Source: Rickettsiales bacterium (lineage in GTDB: Bacteria; Pseudomonadota; Alphaproteobacteria; Rickettsiales; UBA1997). Taken from it: 13,639 nucleotides of DNA. Every line of letters starts with the position of its first letter. The stretch's first letter is position 1. Below, in pieces: positions 1-6,078 of this stretch. The stretch lies in contig CANDYP010000029.1 of assembly GCA_947425005.1 (NCBI GenBank), positions 1-13,639 on the forward strand, read 5' to 3'. Both the position numbers and the translations under genes were made by a program. Under the pieces are notes generated by a model. The model did no database searches, had not been told where the DNA came from, and was given only the letters and a program-made list of their open reading frames with translations.

Positions 1-15
1 CCGAGCTCTTACTAC

Positions 16-1329
16 CTAAACCACACCCTTCTTCTCTTTCTGCGGCACCACAGTAATAAATTTCTTCCCTTCTCTCTCCTCAGCTTCCTTCTCGGTCAAA
101 TAAGTAATCTCAACCTCTTTACCCTTCGTCAAAACTTCCTTGGAAACATTCGCTGATTTAACATTTTTCTTCGACGGAATTTCGAACATTGTGTTGAGCA
201 AAATATTTTCAGTAATGGCGCGCAGACCACGAGCGCCAGTTTTGCGCTCGATTGCTCTTTTAGCGATTTCCTTCAAAGCGTCAGCGTCAAAAGTTAGCTC
301 AACTTTGTCGAGTTCGAAAAGTTTTTTGTACTGTTTGGCGATTGAATTTTTTGGCTCGGATAAAATTCTAGTCAGATCTTCTTCAGTCAATCCCTCAAGA
401 GGCGACACGATTGGAAGCCTGCCCACAATTTCCGGAATTAAACCAAATTTAATTAAATCGTCCGGCTCAACTTTGTTAAAAATATCTTTGTGATCAGTGT
501 CGTCTTTTGCTCGGACGTCAGCGCCAAAGCCAATAGTAGAGCCTTTGCCGCGGGCTGAAATAATTTTCTCCAATCCGGAAAAAGCGCCGGCGCAAATGAA
601 TAAAATATTGCGAGTGTCAACCTGCACATATTCTTGCTGCGAAGTTTTTCGGCCGGGCTGAGTTGGAACTGAAGCCACCGTGCCTTCAATAATTTTTAAC
701 AAACCTTGTTGTACGCCTTCGCCGGAAATGTCGCGGCTGCGGGCGCCTTCTTCAGATTTGCGGGCAATTTTGTCGATTTCGTCAATGTAGACGATGCCGC
801 GCTGAGTTTTTTCAATGTCGTAATTGGCAGTTTGTAACAAGCGGGAAATAATATTTTCGACGTCGTCGCCAACGTAACCAGCTTCAGTTAGTGAAGTGGC
901 GTCGGCCATTGTGAAGGGTACGTCGAGAATTCGAGCCAAGGTTTGGGCAAGTAAAGTTTTGCCGCAACCAGTGGGCCCAATCATTAAAATATTTGATTTG
1001 TTGAGCTCAACGCCGTCAGCCGAAAGTGCGCCGGCAGAGTCGATTCTTTTGTAGTGATTGTAGACTGCGACGGCCAAAACTTTTTTGGCGTATTCTTGGC
1101 CGACTACATATTCGTCGAGAATTTTAATGATTTCTTTGGGGGTTGGTTTGGAGCCATCAGTCTTGCCGAGGGCGGCTTTTTTAGTGTCTTCGCGCAGGAT
1201 GTCGGTGCACAGGCCGACGCATTCGTTGCAGACAAAAACTGTTGGTCCGGCGATTAATTTTTTGACTTCGTTTTGATGCTTGCCGCAAAAAGAGCAGCAC
1301 AAGTCTTGAGGTTCGTTATTTTTTGTCAT
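16..1329 (-). CDS. clpX: ATP-dependent Clp protease ATP-binding subunit ClpX
   Basis: ClpX is the AAA+ unfoldase that recognises tagged or native substrates, unfolds them with ATP and threads them into the ClpP chamber in the cytoplasm. The 437-residue protein has the whole family layout. An N-terminal zinc-binding domain has Cys12, Cys15, Cys34 and Cys37. The Walker A motif GPTGCGKT is at 118-125, pore loop GYVG at 151-154, and Walker B with D183/E184. The ClpP-docking IGF loop (STIGFG) is near 264-269, the arginine-finger box GRLP near 303-306, and sensor 2 GARGLR at 365-370. Length is slightly above E. coli ClpX (424), mainly from a charged C-terminal tail. It starts 18 bp after the clpP stop, so the two are almost certainly co-transcribed. 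Nothing essential is missing. The identification is secure from the motifs. Confidence 0.98.
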   Translation of the reverse strand: MTKNNEPQDLCCSFCGKHQNEVKKLIAGPTVFVCNECVGLCTDILREDTKKAALGKTDGSKPTPKEIIKILDEYVVGQEYAKKVLAVAVYNHYKRIDSAGALSADGVELNKSNILMIGPTGCGKTLLAQTLARILDVPFTMADATSLTEAGYVGDDVENIISRLLQTANYDIEKTQRGIVYIDEIDKIARKSEEGARSRDISGEGVQQGLLKIIEGTVASVPTQPGRKTSQQEYVQVDTRNILFICAGAFSGLEKIISARGKGSTIGFGADVRAKDDTDHKDIFNKVEPDDLIKFGLIPEIVGRLPIVSPLEGLTEEDLTRILSEPKNSIAKQYKKLFELDKVELTFDADALKEIAKRAIERKTGARGLRAITENILLNTMFEIPSKKNVKSANVSKEVLTKGKEVEITYLTEKEAEEREGKKFITVVPQKEKKGVV

Positions 1330-1347
1330 TGTTCTTACTTTGTTTTT

Positions 1348-1986
1348 TTAAGCTTTAGGTGCGGAGGGCTTGTCCAATCTTCTTTCGATCACTTCGTCAA
1401 TGATGCCAAATTCTTTGGCCTTTTGCGGAGACATGAAGTTGTCGCGCTCCATGGATTTTTCAACGGTGGCTAATTTTTGGCCGGTGTGCTTGGCGTAGAT
1501 TTCGTTTAATCTTTTTTTCAAAGCCAAAGTTTCTTGAGCGTGAATTTCAATGTCAGTCGCCTGGCCTTGATATCCGCCGGAAGGTTGGTGAATCATGATG
1601 CGGGAATTTGGCAGGCAGTATCTTTTTCCTTCGGCGCCGGCGGCTAATAATAGCGAACCCATTGAGGCAGCTTGGCCGATGCAAATCGTGGCAACGTCAG
1701 GCCCGATATATTGCATGGTGTCATACATGGCAAGGCCGGAAGTCACCACGCCGCCTGGAGAATTGATGTAGAAATGAATGTCTTTTTTCGGATCTTCTGA
1801 TTCCAAAAACAGCAATTGTGCCACCACTAAAGATGAAACTTGGTCGTTAACTTGGCCGGATAAAAAGATGATTCTTTCCTTTAAAAGGCGGGAATAAATG
1901 TCGAAAGCTCTTTCGCCCTTGGTAGTTTGTTCAATTACGGTTGGCACAAGATAATTAGCCTGCTCGAGGATCATTTTTTCTGACAT
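1348..1986 (-). CDS. clpP: ATP-dependent Clp protease proteolytic subunit ClpP
   Basis: ClpP is the serine peptidase whose two stacked heptamers form the degradation chamber for ClpX-fed substrates. The 212-residue product has the catalytic triad: Ser108 in GQAASMGS, His133 in IMIHQPSGG and Asp182 in MERDNF. It also has the conserved INSPGG segment (74-79). Length matches the usual 200-210 residues, and the short N-terminal stretch before LVPTVIEQ looks like a normal propeptide or axial-loop region. It is the first gene of a clpP-clpX unit. The trigger factor gene that often precedes clpP is not next to it; a divergent grpE is. The start has no clear Shine-Dalgarno sequence. A possible promoter lies upstream on the minus strand: TTGACA reads at 2066-2061, but no well-placed -10 accompanies it. 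The codon for Met5 is an alternative start. Confidence 0.98.
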   Translation of the reverse strand: MSEKMILEQANYLVPTVIEQTTKGERAFDIYSRLLKERIIFLSGQVNDQVSSLVVAQLLFLESEDPKKDIHFYINSPGGVVTSGLAMYDTMQYIGPDVATICIGQAASMGSLLLAAGAEGKRYCLPNSRIMIHQPSGGYQGQATDIEIHAQETLALKKRLNEIYAKHTGQKLATVEKSMERDNFMSPQKAKEFGIIDEVIERRLDKPSAPKA

Positions 1987-2061
1987 GTTGGGGAAGTTTG
2001 TTTGTAAAAGGAGGGTTGCTTGCGAGGCCGGATTTAAAATGCCGAGAAGAAATAAAGCAAT

Positions 2062-2132
2062 GTCAAATTCCCCGGCAAATTCCCGACAATTCCCTCGGCA
2101 ATTCCCTCGGCAATTCCCTCGGCAAATCCCCC
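2062..2132. repeat. 12-bp tandem repeat in the clpP-grpE divergent region
   Basis: Three nearly exact 12-bp units with the core GGCAATTCCCTC occupy 2085-2096, 2097-2108 and 2109-2120. Degenerate units flank them on both sides, at about 2062-2084 and 2121-2132. The array lies between the divergent clpP and grpE starts. One plus-strand frame through it is open and would encode repeated N-S-L-G, but that frame has a TTG start and no protein-like features, so I treat the array as non-coding. It may be a plain slippage repeat or a multi-copy protein-binding site; the sequence does not say which. Confidence 0.75.
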
Positions 2133-2167
2133 AAATTCTTTGAAAAAATTGGTGAAGGGATTCGTTG

Positions 2168-2196
2168 CTTGAATATTGGTTTGGCGCTTTTTATCT
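2168..2196 (+). promoter_or_regulatory. Candidate heat-shock (sigma-32-type) promoter for grpE
   Basis: CTTG (within CTTGAA, 2168-2173) is followed after 18 nt by TTTATCT (2190-2196). This resembles the heat-shock consensus described for alphaproteobacteria, CTTG-N17/18-CYTATNT, with one mismatch at the first -10 base. It ends 53 bp before the grpE start and points the right way. The assignment rests on pattern similarity in an AT-rich stretch and on grpE being a usual RpoH target. Confidence 0.45.
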
Positions 2197-2249
2197 TTTT
2201 TGCTCTTTAGACACTGTTAGCTAATTTTTAACTTTTTTAGGAGCGTTTC

Positions 2250-2837
2250 GTGACTCAGGAAAATCAAGGGCAGCAAGAGCAAAATTCAGAGCAAAATCAG
2301 GGGCAAAATCAAGAGCAGCAAGAGCAAAATTCAGAGCAGGAAAATCAAAGCGAGTCAGAAAATTCCGCCCAAAAAATTGCTGAATTAGAAAAAATAATCT
2401 CCGAAACCAACGACAAATTATTGCGTACTTTAGCCGAGCTCGACAACGTGCGCAGAAGAGCTCGCGATGAAATTGAAAAATCGGCGAAATTTGCTATTTC
2501 GGGCTTTGCCGCTGATTTGGTTTTGGTGGTGGAGAATTTCTTTTTGGCTAGCGATCACGCGCCGAAAGATGAAATTGAAAAAGTCCCGGCAATCAAAAAT
2601 TACGCCGATGCGATCGTGATGACAGAAAAAGAATTGCTGAAGGTTTTAGAAAAAAATCAGGTCAAAAGAATTTACCCACTCAACCAAAAATTTGATCACA
2701 ACTTCCACGAAGCGATTGCGCAAATTGAAAGCGAAGCTGAGGAAGGAACGGTGGTGCAAGTTATCCAAGCCGGATATTCCATCTCGGAGCGCTTGATTCG
2801 CCCGGCTTTGGTTGGGGTAGCCAAGCCAAAATCTTAA
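2250..2837 (+). CDS. grpE: Nucleotide exchange factor GrpE (co-chaperone of DnaK)
   Basis: GrpE is a dimeric cytoplasmic co-chaperone that releases ADP from DnaK. The start is GTG at 2250, supported by AGGAG at 2239-2243 with a 6-nt spacer. The 195-residue protein has three parts. Residues 1 to about 40 are a low-complexity Gln/Glu/Asn tail. A coiled coil follows, with the family segment LAELDNVRRRARDEIEK. The C-terminal beta domain ends in the signature GYSISERLIRPALVGVAKP. The tail contains a 45-bp in-frame duplication and is richer in Gln than usual, though GrpE N-termini are generally poorly conserved and disordered. hrcA and dnaK, frequent neighbours, are absent here; grpE stands alone, divergent from clpPX, with a possible heat-shock promoter upstream. 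Confidence 0.96.
   Translation: MTQENQGQQEQNSEQNQGQNQEQQEQNSEQENQSESENSAQKIAELEKIISETNDKLLRTLAELDNVRRRARDEIEKSAKFAISGFAADLVLVVENFFLASDHAPKDEIEKVPAIKNYADAIVMTEKELLKVLEKNQVKRIYPLNQKFDHNFHEAIAQIESEAEEGTVVQVIQAGYSISERLIRPALVGVAKPKS
2270..2338 (+). repeat. In-frame direct repeat in the grpE 5' end
   Basis: A 24-bp sequence is repeated exactly at 2270-2293 and 2315-2338, a period of 45 bp or 15 codons. The reading frame is kept and the duplication lengthens the Gln/Glu/Asn-rich N-terminal tail of GrpE. Confidence 0.85.
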
Positions 2838-2838
2838 G

Positions 2839-2975
2839 GAGCTAACCTAAATCTCTACCTGCGCTGAGGCGGAAATGACGAATTCTCTGCGCTTCGCTCC
2901 TCGCTACATTAGTACGCTGCGGTGCTCGTGAATCCACCATTTCCGCCTCAGCGCAGCGAGATTTAGAATAGGCTC
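2839..2975. repeat. Palindromic intergenic repeat (type A)
   Basis: This is a long imperfect inverted repeat filling the gap between the convergent grpE and glycosyltransferase genes. The inner arms match perfectly over 18 bp (2860-2877 with 2938-2955), the next block over 9 bp (CTAAATCTC at 2847-2855 with GAGATTTAG at 2958-2966), and the tips GAGC/GGCTC also pair. The loop of about 60 bp holds a core (2893-2925) that recurs in the repeat at 4943-5066. There is no U-tract, so it is not a classical intrinsic terminator, but a transcript in either direction would form a large hairpin. It looks like a dispersed palindromic (REP/MITE-like) element. Confidence 0.8.
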
Positions 2976-2980
2976 TAAAA

Positions 2981-4702
2981 CTACGGCCGGCGTCCGAAGA
3001 AAATTCTTGTCAAAAAAATAAAAGATTTGTGCGGCGCGAAAGCGAATTTTTTCCCGCTAAGTAGAGTTAAATTTTCGCCAAGGCTTGCGATGCTGTTGAT
3101 GCCGTCGGGCCAATTCCCCAGCTGATTTGAGAAGATCTCTGTCTCCAGAATTTCTTGGTAATTTTCTTGTCCCAAAGCAACAATTTTATTCAGTGCAATT
3201 GACTGGCCAAAAGATCTGTGCTGGTTGCGCGCTGGTCTAAATAAAGAGTCGCGGTACGAAAAAATTTCTCCGGCGTGGTGCGCTGAGCCAGCGTCCAGCG
3301 AGATTGGATTTTGGGAATGCATCTTCCATTCACCCTTCAAATTGTCGCTAAAAGCGATGTGTAGCTGATTATCTTTTTGACCTTTTTTAGCAAAAAATAA
3401 CCACCATTTGCCGTCATGTTTTTTGATTGACGGATTGATCATTTCGAGCTCGTGCAGCAGATCTGCGATTTTCTCAAAACCGTTGGCAGCACAGATTGCG
3501 TGAATGGCAAAGTTTTTGGTTTTGTGATTTTTGACCAAGGCGAATTTTTGCTCATTTTCGTAAAAAATATGGGCAAGGCTGCAATTTTTTAGAACCTCTT
3601 TTTTGTCAATGATTTCAAGCTGATCGTTCAGGCGTAAATTGTAAATTTTAGTGCCGCCGAAAAAGTGATTTTTTTGTTCCAGAAAAATATTCTTTTCATT
3701 GTTATTGGAAATCAGGCCGGCGGGGTTGGCGTAAGAGGCTGTAAGTTGCGAATGACGCAGCCATTCAATTTTGTGATTGGGAAGATTGACAAAAGTGCCG
3801 ATGTTGCAGCGCGCGATTCCGACATTCCAGACCTCGAGACAAAATAATTTGTAAATAAAATCTTTGGCGAATCGCTCAGATTTTGCGCGCAGCGATTCGG
3901 CTCTGGGCCCGCGCAAATAGGAGTGGAATGAGCAGTAGTGGTATTTGAATCTTTTGCGATATTTGCGGATGTCAATGTCGGCAGTATTTTTGAAGCACAG
4001 CTTTTTGATGAGGATTTTTTCTTTGTGGTAGATCAGCAGAAAATTGAAATAAATTTGATATTCGGAAGCGGAGTGAAGTTCGTCGGAGAATTTCAGGAAA
4101 ATTTTGTAAAAGGGCTCAGAGCTATTGTGGTGAGCCTCAACCCGAGCAAAAAGATCGCGTAAAATTTCGTGATTAAACACCATGTTGTGACTGATGCCGG
4201 AAATGTTCTGAAATTCCGGAGGAAGATTTTTTGTCGCAAGAATGGGCAACATTTTTTCGGCGTGAGCGGCCACGCGCTGATCAAATTTTCTGCGGGTGGC
4301 GCATTTTTCTTTGCTGATGTTGTAATAGGCGCGGCCTTTGGTATCTAGCATCTTGACCCGACGGAAAAACACGGTGTCGCTGTCGAGAATTAAAACATTT
4401 TCGCTAATATTGGGAATTATTGTTGGGGCGTAAAGTTTGAGTAGCTGCTGAAAATACCAGCCAGAAGACTTGCCGACATGCTCTCGCACCATCTCAATTG
4501 AAAATGGGAAAAGCGCCTCGTCAAACCATTCGGCGTTGTCGCTGTAACGCTCTTTTGAAATTACGATGACTCGCCTCGCGCCCTCCACTTTTTTCTTAGC
4601 GGCTGCGATGCAATATTCGAGAATCTGTAAATCTTTTTTGTGAGCCGGAATTAGGATGTCGAGCGGGAGGGCTGGTCTTTTCACGAAGGATCTATTTTGC
4701 AT
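2981..4702 (-). CDS. Putative DUF6492-type glycosyltransferase fused to a GINT1-like beta-propeller domain
   Basis: This is a 573-residue protein without a signal peptide or clear membrane segments. Residues 13 to about 285 resemble the DUF6492 family, a GT-A-like glycosyltransferase fold. The visible markers are LDILIPAHKKD near the N-terminus, the segment GWYFQQLLKLY (81-91), and LILDSDTVFFR, where D107-S-D109 would be the metal/sugar-nucleotide DXD motif. Residues from about 300 resemble the beta-propeller seen as the N-terminal domain of plant GINT1 and in bacterial sugar-processing proteins: NPSIKKHDGKWWLFFA, SDNLKGEW, HSQNPI and LFRPARNQHRSFGQSI. A role in transferring sugar to a surface glycan or lipid is an inference. 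No other surface-glycan gene adjoins it, and no Shine-Dalgarno sequence is evident at its ATG. Domain calls are from remembered family patterns; the gene itself is clearly coding. Confidence 0.75.
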   Translation of the reverse strand: MQNRSFVKRPALPLDILIPAHKKDLQILEYCIAAAKKKVEGARRVIVISKERYSDNAEWFDEALFPFSIEMVREHVGKSSGWYFQQLLKLYAPTIIPNISENVLILDSDTVFFRRVKMLDTKGRAYYNISKEKCATRRKFDQRVAAHAEKMLPILATKNLPPEFQNISGISHNMVFNHEILRDLFARVEAHHNSSEPFYKIFLKFSDELHSASEYQIYFNFLLIYHKEKILIKKLCFKNTADIDIRKYRKRFKYHYCSFHSYLRGPRAESLRAKSERFAKDFIYKLFCLEVWNVGIARCNIGTFVNLPNHKIEWLRHSQLTASYANPAGLISNNNEKNIFLEQKNHFFGGTKIYNLRLNDQLEIIDKKEVLKNCSLAHIFYENEQKFALVKNHKTKNFAIHAICAANGFEKIADLLHELEMINPSIKKHDGKWWLFFAKKGQKDNQLHIAFSDNLKGEWKMHSQNPISLDAGSAHHAGEIFSYRDSLFRPARNQHRSFGQSIALNKIVALGQENYQEILETEIFSNQLGNWPDGINSIASLGENLTLLSGKKFAFAPHKSFIFLTRIFFGRRP

Positions 4703-4808
4703 TCAGTTGAGTTGGAAAACGCATCGGCAAATTTGAGAATAATGCTGAATGAGGGAGGGCAAATTTTTCTTGCAAAAAACTAGTGTGTCAATAGGTTGCG
4801 CGGCCCTT

Positions 4809-4836
4809 TTGTGGAAGTTTGTAGAAGTTCTATAAT
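4809..4836 (+). promoter_or_regulatory. Promoter of the tRNA-CAT gene
   Basis: A perfect -10 hexamer TATAAT is at 4831-4836. A weak -35, TTGTGG, is at 4809-4814, spaced 16 bp. The -10 ends 30 bp before the mature tRNA 5' end, a normal distance for a short leader. Confidence 0.6.
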
Positions 4837-4866
4837 TTATAAATCCAAAACAATTGTAAGTTTTAC

Positions 4867-4943
4867 GGGATCATAGCTCAGTTGGTTAGAGCAGGATGCT
4901 CATAACGTCTTGGTCATAGGTTCGAGTCCTATTGATCCCACCA
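4867..4943 (+). tRNA. tRNA with anticodon CAT (probably tRNA-Ile2, possibly elongator tRNA-Met)
   Basis: All four arms fold. The acceptor stem GGGATCA pairs fully with TGATCCC (4933-4939). The D stem is GCTC/GAGC (4876-4879 with 4889-4892). The anticodon stem GGATG/CGTCT closes the loop CTCATAA (4899-4905), with anticodon CAT at 4901-4903. The variable loop is TGGTC, and the T stem ATAGG/CCTAT closes TTCGAGT. The discriminator is A4940 and CCA (4941-4943) is encoded. CAT can be elongator Met or, after lysidine modification by TilS, the Ile isoacceptor reading AUA. The G-T pair at the base of the anticodon stem and the CTTGGTC segment resemble E. coli tRNA-Ile2 more than its elongator Met tRNA. 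It lacks initiator features: the first acceptor pair is a full G-C, and there are not three G-C pairs next to the anticodon loop. Confidence 0.95.
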
Positions 4944-5066
4944 AAAAGCTTCGGCTTTTGAACGATGGCGTCGTTGTCCGGCGCGGATTCGCTCCTCACG
5001 TACTTAAAGTACGCTGCGGTGCGCTCCGCTTGGCCGCCTAGCCCTCGTCCAAAAGCCTCGCTTTTT
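4943..5066. repeat. Palindromic intergenic repeat (type B) abutting the tRNA 3' end
   Basis: Outer arms 4943-4969 and 5041-5066 are inverted copies with a few mismatches; for example GGCTTTTGAACGATGGC pairs with the reverse complement of 5041-5057 at 15 of 17 positions. Each arm also forms a small hairpin of AAAAGC with GCTTTT, and the downstream one ends in a T run, so the element could end tRNA transcription. The centre contains the perfect palindrome GTACTT-A-AAGTAC (5000-5012) inside a core (4988-5022) shared with the repeat at 2839-2975. The element begins at the last base of the tRNA. Confidence 0.75.
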
Positions 5067-5156
5067 CCGCAGCTCAATTTTTTGAGTTGTGATGATTCGT
5101 AGGTTCAAGGCTATCTACCTATGTTTCTGCTTGATTAACCTTAATTGCAAAATGAC

Positions 5157-5360
5157 ATGCCGAAAATGAAAACGAATAGCGGGGCTAAGAAGAGATTCAA
5201 AGTTACCGGCACCGGAAAGGTGGTTCACAAACAAGCTGGAAAGCGACACAATCTTGGCAAAAAAAGCCAAAGTCGAATCAGAAAATTGCGTCAAGGCGCG
5301 GTTCTTTCTGAAGGTCATGCAGCTAGTATTTTGAAGCACAAGATGCCTTACAATCGCTAG
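5157..5360 (+). CDS. rpmI: 50S ribosomal protein L35
   Basis: L35 is a small basic protein of the large ribosomal subunit. The ATG at 5157 gives 67 residues beginning MPKMKTNSGAKKRF, the standard N-terminus of the family; the frame extends upstream only to a TTG with no family support. The basic stretch VTGTGKVVHKQAGKRHNLGKKS and the C-terminal MPY motif match L35. It is followed by rplT after 106 bp, the usual gene order. infC, which often precedes rpmI, is not present: the tRNA and a palindromic repeat sit upstream. No strong Shine-Dalgarno sequence or promoter is evident directly before it. Confidence 0.97.
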   Translation: MPKMKTNSGAKKRFKVTGTGKVVHKQAGKRHNLGKKSQSRIRKLRQGAVLSEGHAASILKHKMPYNR

Positions 5361-5371
5361 CCAATCCAGTT

Positions 5372-5430
5372 CTCGAATTTAATTCGAGTCTCCCGTCAGC
5401 GCTTTAGCGTGACCTCCCCCTGCAAGGGGG
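5372..5430 (+). other. Hairpin-rich rpmI-rplT spacer
   Basis: Three inverted repeats follow each other in the 106-bp spacer. CTCGAATT/AATTCGAG is at 5372-5388. GTCA-CGCT/AGCGTGAC, with one bulged base, is at about 5395-5412. CCCCCT-GCA-AGGGGG is at 5416-5430. None has a T run right after it, so termination is unlikely. They could tune the relative expression or mRNA stability of rpmI and rplT, or be remnants of small dispersed repeats. Confidence 0.6.
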
Positions 5431-5466
5431 ATGGGGGGTGTTTAATAATATTTTTTCGGAGAAAAA

Positions 5467-5826
5467 ATGAGTCGTGTAAAAAGAGGCGTTACTAAAAAGG
5501 CCAGACACAAAAAGATTTTAAAACTTGCCAAAGGTTACCGCGGTCGCGCCAAGAATTGTTACCGTATTGCCATCGAGAAAGTTGAGAAAGCGTTACAATA
5601 CGCTTATCGCGATCGTCGCGTTAAAAAAAGAGACTTCCGCGCTCTTTGGATTCAGCGTATCAATGCCGCAGTTCGCGAGCATGGCCTGATCTATTCCAAA
5701 TTCATTAATGGTTTGAAATTGGCCAATATCGAACTTGATCGCAAAGTGCTTTCAGATCTTGCTACTAGAGATCCAGAAGTTTTTGCTAAGATTGTTGAGA
5801 AAGCCAAAACGGCTTTGAAAGCCTAA
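5467..5826 (+). CDS. rplT: 50S ribosomal protein L20
   Basis: L20 binds 23S rRNA early in assembly of the large subunit, and in several bacteria it represses its own operon. The 119-residue product has the typical basic N-terminal extension (MSRVKRGVTKKARHKKILKLAKGYRG) followed by the globular domain with YAYRDRRVKKRDFRALWIQRINAA and the conserved NGLKLANIELDRKVLSDLA segment. Length is standard. The ATG has GGAG at 5458-5461, 5 nt upstream. It is the distal gene of rpmI-rplT and is followed by a strong intrinsic terminator. No anomalies. Confidence 0.98.
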   Translation: MSRVKRGVTKKARHKKILKLAKGYRGRAKNCYRIAIEKVEKALQYAYRDRRVKKRDFRALWIQRINAAVREHGLIYSKFINGLKLANIELDRKVLSDLATRDPEVFAKIVEKAKTALKA

Positions 5827-5841
5827 GCTTTCCAAGCTTAC

Positions 5842-5875
5842 AACCCGGCTCTTGAATAAAGAGTCGGGTTTTTTA
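5842..5875 (+). terminator. Rho-independent terminator after rplT
   Basis: A 12-bp stem, AACCCGGCTCTT (5842-5853) with AAGAGTCGGGTT (5859-5870), has one G-T pair and a 5-nt loop. It is followed directly by a T run (TTTTTATTTT). A smaller palindrome, AAGCTT-TCC-AAGCTT, precedes it at the rplT stop. Confidence 0.95.
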
Positions 5876-5896
5876 TTTTAAGAGCCTGTTTCGCTT

Positions 5897-6058
5897 AGAA
5901 CCTGTTTAGGATCTTTTTTAACCTCAGATTTTGGCATGTTTTTAGCGCTTTTTTGACAAAATTACGACGAGTATCTGGATATACTTGAAGAAATTTTGTC
6001 AAAAAATAAGCAAAAACAGGGCGAAATATGAGGTTAAAAAAGATCCTAAACAGGTTCT
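5897..6058. repeat. 162-bp near-perfect inverted-repeat (MITE-like) element
   Basis: The two 81-bp halves are inverted copies. The outer 30 bp match perfectly (starting AGAACCTGTTTAGGATC at 5897, mirrored at 6058), and the inner part matches with scattered differences, including TTTTTTGACAAAATT (5950-5964) against AATTTTGTCAAAAAA. The centre is a small palindrome around GTATCTGGATATAC. No transposase is encoded. A further sequence resembling the element tip, AGAGCCTGTTT, lies just outside at 5881-5891. The element reads as a foldback or miniature element inserted between the rplT terminator and the DUF2628 gene. Confidence 0.85.
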
Positions 6059-6078
6059 TAAATTTCGGGTCCAAATTC

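Noticed and set aside
140..493. Long plus-strand frames antisense to clpX and similar shadow frames within rlmE, bioB and the dehydratase
   Set aside because: Each lies opposite or out of frame with a gene that has intact catalytic motifs, and none has recognisable protein features of its own.
1998..2210. Plus-strand frame of 70 codons with repeated N-S-L-G units
   Set aside because: It begins with TTG, has no ribosome site, and its repetitive part is only the 12-bp tandem DNA repeat read through; the region is the shared upstream region of clpP and grpE.
4755..4790. Short GCAA/TTGC inverted repeat before the tRNA promoter
   Set aside because: The stem is only 4-5 bp and AT-rich, too weak to call a terminator.
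4886..5077. Minus-strand open frame of 63 codons across the tRNA and the repeat after it
   Set aside because: Its C-terminal part is the antisense of the tRNA and the rest is the palindromic repeat; there is no independent sign of coding.
6028..6078. Upstream extension of the DUF2628 gene by 17 codons
   Set aside because: The first ten codons lie inside the foldback element and the DUF2628 domain begins after the ATG at 6079.
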